This document shows positions 7,410 to 16,129 of a DNA stretch of 64,000 nucleotides, piece after piece. The notes beneath the pieces are model-generated. The model was given only the letters and a program-made list of their open reading frames with translations. It searched no databases and was not told where the DNA came from. This DNA is from Carboxydocella thermautotrophica (GTDB lineage: Bacteria; Bacillota; GCA-003054495; Carboxydocellales; Carboxydocellaceae), in the NCBI GenBank assembly GCA_003054495.1, contig CP028514.1, positions 2,310,001 through 2,374,000 on the forward strand, in the 5' to 3' direction. The translations under genes were made by a program, and so were the position numbers. Positions within the stretch are counted from its first letter, which is position 1, and each line of letters starts with the position of its first letter.

Positions 7410-8789
7410 CTAAATATGGATGGCCAGGTCATGGGCTACCTCTGCTGCCTCCAGCATAGCTTCCGCCAGGGTGGGGTGAGCATGAACTGTGCGGGTAATC
7501 CCCGCAAGTCCCAAACGGTTGACCAGGGCCAGAGTTCCCTCAGCGATCAGGTCACTGGCGTGGGGCCCTATAATATGCCAGCCCAGAATTTCCCCGCTTT
7601 CCGCCTCAGTAACGATTTTGACAAATCCCTCAGTTTCCCCCATGGCCTGGGCTTTACCAATAGCCATAAAGGGAAATTTGGCAGTTTTAACTTTATATCC
7701 TCTGGCTTCTGCTTCCAGGGCAGTCAAACCCACCGTGGCAATTTCCGGTCGGGTAAAAATACAGGCTGGAACCTCTTCCACTTTGAGGGGCGGCAGTTCC
7801 TTGCCCAGGATATGGGCTACTGCTACCAGGCCCTGATAACTGGCTACATGGGCCAGCTGCAGTTTGCCGGTAATATCCCCGATAGCATATATACCCGGCA
7901 CGCTGGTACGTCCATATTCGTCTACCAGCACCTCTCCTCTTTCTCCCAAAGCTACTCCTAAATTCTCCAGGCCAATACCTCTGGTATTGAGCTGACGACC
8001 AATCGAAATCAAAACCAGGTCAGCCGCTACTTTTTCCCCGTTGGACAAAGTAAGAGTAATTTCCTCCCCCTTTTCCACCTGTTCCACTTTAACCCCGGCT
8101 TTGACACTGATGCCAGCTTTACGGAAGATAACTCCCAGTTGACGGCTGATTTCCGGATCCACTGTGGGCAGAATGGATTTCATAGCTTCGATTACCGTAA
8201 CTTCACTGCCCATTTCCCGGAAAATCGAGGCAAATTCACAGCCGATAACACCGCCACCGATAATCGCCAGGCGCCTGGGAATCTCCATCAGATTCAAAGC
8301 CTCATTGCTGGTGATTACCCGCTGGCCATCATAACCCAGGGCTGTAATTAAAGCTGGTTCCGAACCTGTAGCCAGTATGATGTTTTGTCCAGTCAGTACC
8401 AGCTCTTCTCCTTCTGGTGTATTTACCGTGACCTGGTTAGTTCCCGTTAAACGTCCAGTTCCTTTTACCAGGGTAATTTTATTCTTTTTGAACAGGAAGT
8501 GAATTCCCTTGACCAGCCGTGCTACCACCTGATTTTTACGATTTAAAATCTTTTCCCATTGGATCTGAACCGGCCCGGTCTCGAGTCCCCAATCAGCTGC
8601 TTCCTTTAACTGGGCCATCCGCCCTGCCGCCGCAGTAAACACTTTGGTGGGAATACAGCCCCGGTTCAGACAAGTACCACCCAGTTCTTCTTTTTCCACC
8701 ACTGCTACCCTGGCTCCCCACTGAGCCGCCCGGATAGCAGCTACATACCCCCCAGGACCACCGCCTAAAATGACAATGTCGTAATTCAT
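7410..8789 (-). CDS. lpdA: Dihydrolipoamide dehydrogenase (E3)
   Basis: FAD-dependent disulfide oxidoreductase of 459 aa that reoxidises dihydrolipoyl groups with NAD+. Seen: N-terminal FAD-binding GGGPGGYVAAIRAAQ, redox disulfide GGTCLNRGCIPTK, NAD-binding IIGGGVIGCEFASI, second FAD motif YAIGDIT, and the C-terminal interface HAHPTLAEAMLEAA with the catalytic His. Start 8789 has AAGGGAGGTAAC upstream; the open frame before it is untranslated sequence. No E1, E2 or glycine-cleavage genes are adjacent, so the partner complex must be encoded elsewhere. Confidence 0.95.
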   Translation of the reverse strand: MNYDIVILGGGPGGYVAAIRAAQWGARVAVVEKEELGGTCLNRGCIPTKVFTAAAGRMAQLKEAADWGLETGPVQIQWEKILNRKNQVVARLVKGIHFLFKKNKITLVKGTGRLTGTNQVTVNTPEGEELVLTGQNIILATGSEPALITALGYDGQRVITSNEALNLMEIPRRLAIIGGGVIGCEFASIFREMGSEVTVIEAMKSILPTVDPEISRQLGVIFRKAGISVKAGVKVEQVEKGEEITLTLSNGEKVAADLVLISIGRQLNTRGIGLENLGVALGERGEVLVDEYGRTSVPGIYAIGDITGKLQLAHVASYQGLVAVAHILGKELPPLKVEEVPACIFTRPEIATVGLTALEAEARGYKVKTAKFPFMAIGKAQAMGETEGFVKIVTEAESGEILGWHIIGPHASDLIAEGTLALVNRLGLAGITRTVHAHPTLAEAMLEAAEVAHDLAIHI

Positions 8790-9013
8790 AGCTGTTACCT
8801 CCCTTGTCGTGTCTTCCTGTAGTGGACTACTTCTACTATTGTACCTGAAAATACTGACAAATGCTATCCTCATATTGTTTATTGCTATGGCCCAAGAGCT
8901 ACCACATACACAAAATCAATAGGTAAAAATTAGACAAATTAACCAGCCCACTTGTTCTGACAACAACATAAATTAATACAGGTATAAAGGAAAAACAAGG
9001 AGGAATAAGGAAA

Positions 9014-9388
9014 ATGACTAATGAAGGACATAATTACCTCACCTTATCAACCGGGGTAGTTAGAAAAGATGCCTCCACTATTCAGGTCCGCATCAATTCC
9101 GTGAACCTGGACCCAGATGATCAGCGCCTAATAACTATTCAGGTTTTTGACTGGACCACAGGCAGTCCCACCCAAATCGGCACAGATATTAATGTTACTC
9201 TTAACCCTAATAATTCAAACAGCTCGACTGTAGCTTTGTTAGTCACCGTTACCGATTATGAAATCAGAGTTAAAGTTCCCAATGATGAAGATGTCATTGT
9301 CAATACCTTTGGCGAAACTGCCTTAGGGGCTATGATTGGTGCTAACACTGTTTTGTTTAAAGATCTGGTTAAACTAAGCCTGGTATAA
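9014..9388 (+). CDS. Small hypothetical protein, beta-rich
   Basis: 124 aa, not recognised. It has AAGGAGGAATAAGG before the ATG and its own terminator, so it is very likely expressed. It has no signal peptide or membrane segment and no cysteines. The body alternates hydrophobic and polar residues (STIQVRINSVNLD, RLITIQVFDW, VALLVTVTDYEIRVKV), suggesting a beta-sandwich. The abundance of Asn/Thr/Ser is reminiscent of surface- or spore-associated proteins, but that is only an impression. It is one of the few plus-strand genes and lies alone between lpdA and the glutamate synthase genes. Confidence 0.75.
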   Translation: MTNEGHNYLTLSTGVVRKDASTIQVRINSVNLDPDDQRLITIQVFDWTTGSPTQIGTDINVTLNPNNSNSSTVALLVTVTDYEIRVKVPNDEDVIVNTFGETALGAMIGANTVLFKDLVKLSLV

Positions 9389-9394
9389 TGTAAA

Positions 9395-9420
9395 AAGGAG
9401 GGCACTTTAGCGCCCTCCTT
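9395..9420. terminator. Bidirectional terminator
   Basis: Perfect inverted repeat AAGGAGGGC / GCCCTCCTT with an eight-base loop between two convergent genes. It serves both the small hypothetical gene and the glutamate synthase operon. Confidence 0.85.
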
Positions 9421-9432
9421 GTTGATTTTCCT

Positions 9433-10170
9433 TTATCCCACATATAATTGCCCGTAAGGCCGGGTAGAAACCGGGCGAAGTTTAAAGAACTGCTCTGCCA
9501 TAATTGTATCCAGTTCCAGGCTGAAGTCCTGACAGTACTCAGCTAGAATTGCCCGCAATAATTGTAGGTCTTCAGTATCAGCTGGAAAAATGCTGCACTC
9601 TCTGCCCAGTTGAGCAGGATCCACTTCTCCCCGCAGATAGATGACTCCACCGTGCATGCCTGTACCAACCAGTTCCCCTACCAGAGGCTGATTAGGCTGC
9701 CGGTCCAGTCCCAGTACCACCAGTATACCCCCGGCCATGTATTCACCCAGGAAGTCGCCGGCACTACCGCCGATCACCATTACCGGCCGTTGCTGCTGGT
9801 ATTCCTTCATGTGGATACCTACCCGGTAGCCCACACTGCCGCGGATGAAAAGTTTGCCTCCCCGCATGGCATAGCCGAGAACATCCCCGGCCTGACCATG
9901 GATGACAATTTTACCCGCATTCATGGTGTTGCCGATGGCATCCTGGCCATTGCCGTGGACGATGATGGTAGGACCATCCAGAAACGCCCCCAGATCAGAC
10001 CCCGGGGTTCCCTGGACGGTGATGGTTATATCAGCACTGATACCGGTCCCAAGATAGCGCTGACCATTGATATTTTCCAGCAAAAATTCCCGTTCTCCTG
10101 CCGCTACCTGGGCTTTTAGCCACTGGTTCAAGTCTTTATAGTGCATTCCTTTCCCATTCAGTTTCTGCAT
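9433..10170 (-). CDS. Glutamate synthase GXGXG (beta-helix) domain subunit
   Basis: 245 aa, corresponding to the C-terminal domain of bacterial GltB, here encoded as a separate gene as in archaeal-type glutamate synthases. The right-handed beta-helix shows repeated Gly-rich turns (HGNGQDAIGNTMNAGKIVIH, GDVLGYAMRGGKLFIRG, GDFLGEYMAGGILVVLG). It is thought to be structural, bridging the amidotransferase and FMN domains. Start 10170 has AAGGGGGGACAGG upstream. It is the third gene of a gltB1-gltB2-gltB3 set. Confidence 0.88.
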   Translation of the reverse strand: MQKLNGKGMHYKDLNQWLKAQVAAGEREFLLENINGQRYLGTGISADITITVQGTPGSDLGAFLDGPTIIVHGNGQDAIGNTMNAGKIVIHGQAGDVLGYAMRGGKLFIRGSVGYRVGIHMKEYQQQRPVMVIGGSAGDFLGEYMAGGILVVLGLDRQPNQPLVGELVGTGMHGGVIYLRGEVDPAQLGRECSIFPADTEDLQLLRAILAEYCQDFSLELDTIMAEQFFKLRPVSTRPYGQLYVG

Positions 10171-10183
10171 TCCCTGTCCCCCC

Positions 10184-11683
10184 TTAGCGGCCGGCATGTT
10201 TTAAGCCCAGAATCTCCATTTCTTCCGCAGACAAGCCCACAGCCCGCAGCCGTTCCCGACTGCCCCGCAGGCTTTCTACGGCATTGACGCCCATCGCCCC
10301 TAGAATTTCCTTGATTTCCAGGGACCAGCCCCGGATCAGATTGGTCAGCTGTTCCGCTCCCCACTCCGGATCCAGCCGTCTGGTCAGGTTGGGGTCCTGG
10401 GTAGCAATACCCCAGGCACAACGACCGGAATAGCATTTCTGGCACATGGTACAGCCCAGAGCAATCAAGGCAGCAGTACCGATCATGACGGCATCAGCCC
10501 CTAATGCCAGGGCCTTGACCACATCGGCACTGTGGCGAATACCCCCCCCGGCGATAATGCTGACCCGGTTGCGGATTCCTTCCTGGCGCAAACGATCATC
10601 AACAGCAGCCAGAGCCAGTTCAATAGGGATGCCGACATGATCCCGAATCATGGCTGGCGTGGCCCCGGTACCGCCCCGAAAGCCATCGATAGTGATAACA
10701 TCGGCTCCAGCCCGGGCTATGCCGCTGGCGATAGCAGCTACATTGTGCACAGCGGCGATTTTTACCGCTACCGGTTTGCTGTAATTGGTAGCCTCTTTGA
10801 TGGCAGTAATCAGCTGGGCCAGGTCCTCAATGGAGTAGATATCATGGTGAGGGGCCGGTGAAATAGCATCTGAACCCACTGGAATCATACGGGTGCGGGA
10901 GACTTCCCCATCCACTTTCTCCCCGGGTAAATGGCCGCCAATACCGGGCTTGGCCCCCTGCCCGACCTTGATTTCCACCATGGCAGCCTGGTTGAGATAT
11001 TCCGGGGTAACGCCAAAACGCCCGGAAGCCACCTGCACAATAGTATTCTGCCCATACTGATACAACTCAGGATGCAATCCGCCCTCCCCGGTATTATAAA
11101 GGATCCCGGCTGCCGCTGCCGCTTTGGCCAGGGCCCGGTGGGCATTAAGGCTAATGGCACCAAAGGACATAGCGGCAAATACCAGAGGTGTTTCCAGCTT
11201 GATCTGCGGCGGCAGCGGCTCTGCCAACCGGTAACCACCAGGCCCTTCCACCACCTTGATGCCATCGGGGCGAGAACCCAGATAAGTGCGCAATTCCATG
11301 GGTTCCCGCAAGGGGTCCAGGGAAGGATTGGTTACCTGACAGGCATCTAAGGCAATGTGATCAAAATAGTTTTTCCAGGGCTTGTCATTGCCTGTGGCAG
11401 TCAGCAGCTTGGCGCCCGTAGCCGCCTGTTTTTTCACATTATTGATTACCCGGGGTTGCCAGTGGGCATTCTCCTTGAAAACCGCCGGGTTTTGTGTAAT
11501 ATAAATACAATCCTCCGGACAGACGAACATACAACGGCGACAGGCCACGCAGTCCCGGTGTTTGGCTACCACCCGGTCCTGCCAGGACAGGGCCCCGAAG
11601 GAACATTCCCTGACACAGCGCTGACAGCGGCGGCAGCGGTCATGTTCGATAACTACCCGAAATTCTGCTGCAATGCTTTTCAT
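10184..11683 (-). CDS. Glutamate synthase FMN-binding synthase subunit with N-terminal ferredoxin domain
   Basis: 499 aa. Residues 1-70 hold two [4Fe-4S] motifs (CRRCQRCVREC and CVACRRCMFVC). The rest is the FMN-binding (beta/alpha)8 barrel that forms glutamate from 2-oxoglutarate and ammonia: AAMSFGAISLNAHRALAKAA, GVTPEYLNQAAMVEIKVGQG, GADVITIDGFRGGTGATP, and a further Cys cluster CTMCQKCYSGRC for the 3Fe-4S site. The start overlaps the preceding stop (TGATG), with GAGGGGGTAGAGG upstream. No gltD-like NAD(P)H subunit is nearby, so reduced ferredoxin is the likely electron donor. Confidence 0.93.
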   Translation of the reverse strand: MKSIAAEFRVVIEHDRCRRCQRCVRECSFGALSWQDRVVAKHRDCVACRRCMFVCPEDCIYITQNPAVFKENAHWQPRVINNVKKQAATGAKLLTATGNDKPWKNYFDHIALDACQVTNPSLDPLREPMELRTYLGSRPDGIKVVEGPGGYRLAEPLPPQIKLETPLVFAAMSFGAISLNAHRALAKAAAAAGILYNTGEGGLHPELYQYGQNTIVQVASGRFGVTPEYLNQAAMVEIKVGQGAKPGIGGHLPGEKVDGEVSRTRMIPVGSDAISPAPHHDIYSIEDLAQLITAIKEATNYSKPVAVKIAAVHNVAAIASGIARAGADVITIDGFRGGTGATPAMIRDHVGIPIELALAAVDDRLRQEGIRNRVSIIAGGGIRHSADVVKALALGADAVMIGTAALIALGCTMCQKCYSGRCAWGIATQDPNLTRRLDPEWGAEQLTNLIRGWSLEIKEILGAMGVNAVESLRGSRERLRAVGLSAEEMEILGLKHAGR

Positions 11684-12780
11684 CAGACCTCTACCCCCTC
11701 TTCCAGTTCTACCAGTACCGGTTCGCCACCTCTGGGGGCCCAGACCCGATCGGGAGCCGGGCAAATTTCCCGAATAGCACTTTCCTCACTGGCCAGGAAG
11801 AACAGATCATCCTTTTCTGCCGCTACCATGGGCCGGAGTTTAATGCGGTCAGACAGTCCCAGCATGCCCCGGCTGTGGCCCAGAATAATGCTGAAGGGGC
11901 CGTTAAGAAGAGCCGAACCATAGACCTGACGGATAGCTGTAATCAGCTCTTTTTCATCCGCTGGCAAGCGGTCAATTTTATGCCAGAATTCAGGTGCCAC
12001 CGCTTTGGCCGCAATGGCAAATGGCAGTTTCTGTCTTCTCACCATCAGGTCGAAGATATATGTTACTACTTCTGTATCGGTTTGTAAATTGCATTTATAG
12101 CCAAACATCTCCAGATAACGTTTATTAATGCCATAGCTGGTGATTTCCCCATTATGAACTACCGACCAGTCCAGCAGGCAAAAGGGATGGGCCCCACCCC
12201 ACCAGCCGGGAGTATTGGTGGGGAAACGGCCATGGGCAGTCCAGAGATAGGCTTCATATTCTTCCAGCCGGTAGAAGCGGCCGATATCTTCCGGGTAGCC
12301 GACCCCCTTGAATGCTCCCATGTTTTTGCCGGAAGAAGCCACAAAGGCACCGTCGATCTGGTTATTGATATACATAACCACATCTACTACAAAATCCCTC
12401 TCATCTTTCAGGAAGCCGTTAACATTCAGCGCCTCTGGCCGCACCCGCAGAAAATAACGCCACAAAATCGGGCTTTCCCCGATTTGGGGCAAAGGCCGGG
12501 TGGGAAGAGGTTCCGAACCATCAATGAAAAAATATTCCCGAATATACATTTCGGTATTGATTTTCGCTGTTTCTGAGTGATACATCATATGGAAAGCATA
12601 ATGGTCCTTATATTGCGGATAAATGCCGTAGGCTGCAAAGCCGCCGCCCAGTCCGTTGGAGCGATCATGCATCAGGGCAATGGATTGGATTATTGCCTCT
12701 CCGTTCATGCGCCGGCCTTTCCGGCTCATGATCCCACTGATAGCACAGCCTGATGGAATGCGTGGTCTAATTCCCAGCAT
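11683..12780 (-). CDS. Glutamate synthase class II glutamine amidotransferase subunit
   Basis: 365 aa. It is the Ntn-hydrolase domain that releases ammonia from glutamine. The expected N-terminal nucleophile is the Cys in CAISGIMSRKG at about residue 12, so a short propeptide (MLGIRPRIPSG) should be removed. Further amidotransferase features: LGGGFAAYGIYP, WSVVHNGEITSYGINK, TDTEVVTYIFD. Start 12780 has TAGGTGAG upstream. It is the first gene of the split glutamate synthase operon, with its own promoter after nifV. Confidence 0.92.
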   Translation of the reverse strand: MLGIRPRIPSGCAISGIMSRKGRRMNGEAIIQSIALMHDRSNGLGGGFAAYGIYPQYKDHYAFHMMYHSETAKINTEMYIREYFFIDGSEPLPTRPLPQIGESPILWRYFLRVRPEALNVNGFLKDERDFVVDVVMYINNQIDGAFVASSGKNMGAFKGVGYPEDIGRFYRLEEYEAYLWTAHGRFPTNTPGWWGGAHPFCLLDWSVVHNGEITSYGINKRYLEMFGYKCNLQTDTEVVTYIFDLMVRRQKLPFAIAAKAVAPEFWHKIDRLPADEKELITAIRQVYGSALLNGPFSIILGHSRGMLGLSDRIKLRPMVAAEKDDLFFLASEESAIREICPAPDRVWAPRGGEPVLVELEEGVEV

Positions 12781-12825
12781 GCTTCTCACCTACCTATTGT
12801 ACAAATTATAAAAATGATAGGTTTT

Positions 12826-12855
12826 ATTATAACATTGAAGGAAAGTTTATGTCTA
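12826..12855 (-). promoter_or_regulatory. Promoter of the glutamate synthase operon
   Basis: TAGACA (12855-12850), 18-bp spacer, TATAAT (12831-12826), in the gap between the nifV stop and the first glutamate synthase gene. No ANTAR-type hairpin pair or terminator is visible between this promoter and the gene. Confidence 0.6.
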
Positions 12856-12886
12856 TGAACGCAATGTATGAATACAGTATATATTT

Positions 12887-13702
12887 CTAACAGGCTGCCA
12901 GACATTTTTTGGCTTTTTCTATAACATAGTTTTCTAGATGGTCGACTGTCTGCCAGTCAATTTCCAAATGTTCCTTATTAATTTCAACCAGTACCCGTAG
13001 AAATTGGCCCAGACTTGTATTCCCAGCCCTTTCTCCTAAACCGCCAGCCGTTGTGTTAATCCATAATGCGCCGGCTTTGTATGCGGCTAAAGCGTTGGCT
13101 GTTGCCAGACCAAAATCATTGTGGCCGTGAAACTCAATGGGTATAGAAACTTTTCCTCTTAAAAAATGGATCATTTCAAAAGTTCGAAAAGGGTCTAAGA
13201 TGCCTACAGTATCGGCCACTCTTAACCTGGTAGCCCCAAGTTTTTCTGCTTCCTGGGCTAATTGGGTTAAAAAAAACAGGTCGGCGCGTGAAGCATCTTC
13301 AGCACCGACACTAAACTGGCATCCCTGTTGTCTGGCAAAAGACAATACTTCCCGCAACTGACCTAATACCCAGTGGCGATCTTTTTGTAATTTATAACGA
13401 ATCTGAATATCCGAGGCAGGGACAGAAATGTGTATCAATTTAAAACCACATTGTATAGATTGCAAGATATCACATTTTCTGGCCCGGTTCCAGGTAATGA
13501 GTTTGGCCTTTAAATTTATTTCTGCTAATTTTTTCAATGAGCGCTGTTCAATTTCCCCCATTGCCGGAATCCCTGCCTCAATAAAATCTACACCTATCGC
13601 ATCCAGCCATCTGGCTATCAATATTTTATCTTCAATCCCAAAAACTACACCTGCTGCCTGTTCCCCATCTCTCAAGGTAGTATCAATAATCTTCAGTGTC
13701 AT
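12887..13702 (-). CDS. nifV: Homocitrate synthase catalytic domain (short NifV)
   Basis: 271 aa, DRE-TIM metallolyase that condenses acetyl-CoA and 2-oxoglutarate to homocitrate, the organic ligand of FeMo-cofactor. Seen: IIDTTLRDGEQAAGVVF (catalytic Arg-Asp), EAGIPAMGE, and EFHGHNDFGLATANALAAYKAG with the metal-binding His pair. Full-length NifV is about 375-380 aa; this one stops after the TIM barrel and lacks the C-terminal lid and communication domain. It resembles the separate alpha chains of clostridial split NifV, but no omega chain is seen in the window. Its ATGA start overlaps the modC stop. It is last in the nif-mod operon. Confidence 0.88.
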   Translation of the reverse strand: MTLKIIDTTLRDGEQAAGVVFGIEDKILIARWLDAIGVDFIEAGIPAMGEIEQRSLKKLAEINLKAKLITWNRARKCDILQSIQCGFKLIHISVPASDIQIRYKLQKDRHWVLGQLREVLSFARQQGCQFSVGAEDASRADLFFLTQLAQEAEKLGATRLRVADTVGILDPFRTFEMIHFLRGKVSIPIEFHGHNDFGLATANALAAYKAGALWINTTAGGLGERAGNTSLGQFLRVLVEINKEHLEIDWQTVDHLENYVIEKAKKCLAAC

Positions 13703-14343
13703 GCTAACCGCCCCCAGATTTGTTGGCCTTTTTCCAGCAGAAGCATTTTATCAGCCAGATATTCCCCTTCCTGCAGGTCGTGAGTAACTACAATCATAGG
13801 AATCTGCCAGCGTTTTTGCATTTGTTTCAATTCCCGTTGTATAGTTTTTCTTAAATCCCAATCCAGTGCTGACATTGGTTCATCCATTAACAATAAATCA
13901 GGAGCCGAGACTAAAGCCCGTGCCAGTGCCACTCTTTGCTTTTCTCCCCCTGATATGCTGCCCGGGTAACTAGTTAACAAAGGTCTGATTCTTAAGAAAT
14001 CAATTATTTCATCGAAATCCACCGTGGTTTTTCCTTTCCGCCTCATACCGTACAGGATATTTTCTTTCACCGATAGATGAGGAAAAAGGGCAAACTCTTG
14101 AAAAACAAACCCGATCCCCCGTTTTCTCACCGGTAACTGCAACCCTTGTTTATGAGAATAAAAAATCTTTTCTCCAAACTTAATTAAACCTTTCTCCGGG
14201 GTGACAATACCAGCGATACAGTGCAAAATCGTACTCTTACCTGCACCAGAAGGACCATAAATGACCAAAACCTCATTAGTGATTTGAAAGTTAACGTTCA
14301 AATCGTACATAGGCATTTTTTTGTAAAAATTGGCCTGCAACAT
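13699..14343 (-). CDS. modC: Molybdate ABC transporter ATP-binding protein
   Basis: 214 aa ATPase subunit. Seen: Walker A GPSGAGKST, Q-loop FVFQEFALFPHLSV, ABC signature SISGGEKQRVALARAL, Walker B DLLLMDEPMSALD, and H-loop VVTHDLQEG. It is shorter than Escherichia coli ModC (about 350 aa) because the C-terminal TOBE/molybdate-binding domain is absent. The start (GGATGGAGGATAAGG upstream) lies inside the end of modB, a 53-base overlap indicating translational coupling. The position within the nif operon points to molybdate supply for FeMo-cofactor; other anion substrates cannot be strictly excluded. Confidence 0.9.
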   Translation of the reverse strand: MLQANFYKKMPMYDLNVNFQITNEVLVIYGPSGAGKSTILHCIAGIVTPEKGLIKFGEKIFYSHKQGLQLPVRKRGIGFVFQEFALFPHLSVKENILYGMRRKGKTTVDFDEIIDFLRIRPLLTSYPGSISGGEKQRVALARALVSAPDLLLMDEPMSALDWDLRKTIQRELKQMQKRWQIPMIVVTHDLQEGEYLADKMLLLEKGQQIWGRLA

Positions 14344-15010
14344 CCTTATCCTCCATCCTGTATTGTTTTTTAATCAATGGAATCCATGAATTTAAACTAT
14401 AAATTAAACAGAAACAAATTAATACTAAAATGCTAACCAGCATACCAGCTTTCTGCCAGTTCCCTTCCTCCACTGCATAATATACTGCTGTAGCAAGGGT
14501 TTGGGTTTGTCCAGGAATATTGCCAGCAATCATTAATGTGGCCCCAAACTCCCCCAGTGCTCTGGCTAAACCCATAATCAGTCCCGAAACAATCCCTGGC
14601 CAGGCAAGGGGTAAAGTAATAGTCCAAAAAACTCGCCATTCCCCTGCCCCCAAACTCCTGGCTGCCATTTCCAGCTGTTCATCAATAGCGTCAAAACTAT
14701 AGCGCATACTCTGATAAATAATGGGAAAAGCAACTATCGTCGCTGCCAGGAATGCACCTAACCAGGTAAATACTATCTGGATATTCAACACTTCATTTAG
14801 CCAATGTCCCAGCAACAACAGCCCAAAACCTACTACGGAAGGAGGTAAAACCAGCGGTAAAATAAAGATGCTTTCCCAGATTTGTTTTAAATAAATTTTT
14901 CTTTTACTCATTATCCAGGCCAATGGTATTGTCAGCAACAAATTTATTCCTACTGCCAGAAGGGCAATTTTTAAAGATAATAACAACGGACTCCAATCAA
15001 TAGTATTCAT
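14291..15010 (-). CDS. modB: Molybdate ABC transporter permease
   Basis: 239 aa inner-membrane permease with about five to six hydrophobic helices. The EAA loop that contacts the ATPase is visible as EMAARSLGAGEWRVFWTI, followed by LPLAWPGIVSGL. Start 15010 lies right after the modA stop with AAGAAAGGGATGG upstream; the longer open frame runs back through modA in another frame and is not coding. It forms the transporter with ModA and ModC. Confidence 0.93.
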   Translation of the reverse strand: MNTIDWSPLLLSLKIALLAVGINLLLTIPLAWIMSKRKIYLKQIWESIFILPLVLPPSVVGFGLLLLGHWLNEVLNIQIVFTWLGAFLAATIVAFPIIYQSMRYSFDAIDEQLEMAARSLGAGEWRVFWTITLPLAWPGIVSGLIMGLARALGEFGATLMIAGNIPGQTQTLATAVYYAVEEGNWQKAGMLVSILVLICFCLIYSLNSWIPLIKKQYRMEDKDVAGQFLQKNAYVRFER

Positions 15011-15011
15011 C

Positions 15012-15785
15012 TTAGTCCATCCCTTTCTTAAAACCATATTTCGTAAAAATTGCTTGACTTTCCCCTTGTAACAGAAATCGAGCAAATTCTCGCGTCTCTC
15101 GTAGATTTGTTGCTTCATTTAATATAGCCATTTGGTAAACGATTGGACTGTGTAGTTTCTTGTCGGCAATAGCAGTAACCTTTAGGTTGTTAAATTTATA
15201 CACATCCGTTCGATATACTAAACCTGCGTCAGCATTACCTGTTGCCACAAACAAAGCAACCTGGCTGGCGTCTTTTGCAAAAACTATTTTTTCATCAACC
15301 TTTTCCCACAGCCCTAGAGCTTCTAGTACCTCCAAACCATATTTCCCCACAGGCGCTGAAGAAGGTAAAGCTATACTGATCAGTTTTACCTCTGATTGTT
15401 TCAAATCATTAAAATCTTTAATCATGTTATTATCTTTAGTTGTAACTAAAACCAGTTCATTCCTTAAAAAATTAAAAATTTCAGCAACCTTTTTTTGGCT
15501 ATACAAATCCTGAACAGGTTCTATCCCGGCTGAAAGAAAAAGGTCTATTTGCGCTCCATGCAATATTTGCTCTTTTAAGGTCTCTGAACCGCCATAGACA
15601 ATTTTTATCTTAATGTTTTTGTTTTTTTGTTCATATTTTGTTGCCACTTCATCCAGGGGTTCTCTTAAACTGCTGGCAGCCGCTACCACTATAACTGGCG
15701 ATTCAACAGCATCAGGTTTGACTAACCTGCTCCAACCGCCTATTGTGATAAGTAGGAAAAGGAAAATAATAATCCAGCTTCTCAT
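15012..15785 (-). CDS. modA: Molybdate ABC transporter substrate-binding protein
   Basis: 257 aa. An N-terminal hydrophobic segment (SWIIIFLFLLITIGGW) acts as a signal peptide or membrane anchor; no clear lipobox Cys follows. The mature part has the ModA signatures VVAAASSLREPLDEVATKYE, VYGGSETLKEQI and DAGLVYRTD, which bind the oxyanion. Start 15785 has AAAAGGATGGG upstream and lies two bases after the nifX-like stop codon. Being inside the nif transcript, it is expected to be made when nitrogenase is made. Confidence 0.92.
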   Translation of the reverse strand: MRSWIIIFLFLLITIGGWSRLVKPDAVESPVIVVAAASSLREPLDEVATKYEQKNKNIKIKIVYGGSETLKEQILHGAQIDLFLSAGIEPVQDLYSQKKVAEIFNFLRNELVLVTTKDNNMIKDFNDLKQSEVKLISIALPSSAPVGKYGLEVLEALGLWEKVDEKIVFAKDASQVALFVATGNADAGLVYRTDVYKFNNLKVTAIADKKLHSPIVYQMAILNEATNLRETREFARFLLQGESQAIFTKYGFKKGMD

Positions 15786-15787
15786 AA

Positions 15788-16129
15788 CTACCCATCCTTT
15801 TCGCATTGGCCAAGATAATGATCAAAAGTTTCAGCAACTATAGGTCCCAGCGCCCAGATCCCCTTAATTCCCTTTTGTTTCAATTTGGTTAAAGCTCCTA
15901 ATCCAATGCGAACTGCCAGAACCAGCTGGCAGTCGGAAATTAGCTCAATAGTTTGATCCATCAGAGATTCATCCCCTGTTGATACGGGACAGGGTGGCCG
16001 ATTGGCTCGTATATCCACTAATTTATACCCCTCATCCACAACCTCAAAAATATAAAACTTTCCCGCTCTGCCAAAGTGTTGATTGATAACTTTTCCATCA
16101 CTGCTGGCCACAGCAAATTTTTTGATCAT
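15788..16129 (-). CDS. nifX: NifX/NifB-type dinitrogenase cofactor-binding protein
   Basis: 113 aa, dinitrogenase iron-molybdenum cofactor biosynthesis fold (NifX, NafY and NifB C-terminal family). These proteins bind NifB-cofactor or FeMo-cofactor intermediates and carry them to NifEN or apo-nitrogenase. Seen: KKFAVASSDGKVINQHFGRAGKFYIFEV and the GLGALTKLKQKGIKG helix. Start 16129 overlaps the 3' end of nifB by 32 bases, with GAGGAGGAGTCC upstream. NifB here lacks this domain, so the two together match the two-domain NifB proteins of other diazotrophs. The symbol nifX is by position and family. Confidence 0.85.
   Translation of the reverse strand: MIKKFAVASSDGKVINQHFGRAGKFYIFEVVDEGYKLVDIRANRPPCPVSTGDESLMDQTIELISDCQLVLAVRIGLGALTKLKQKGIKGIWALGPIVAETFDHYLGQCEKDG

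Noticed and set aside
12781-12886. Search for an ANTAR-type leader ahead of the glutamate synthase operon
   Set aside because: A promoter is visible, but no hairpin pair with six-base loops and no terminator lie before the first gene.
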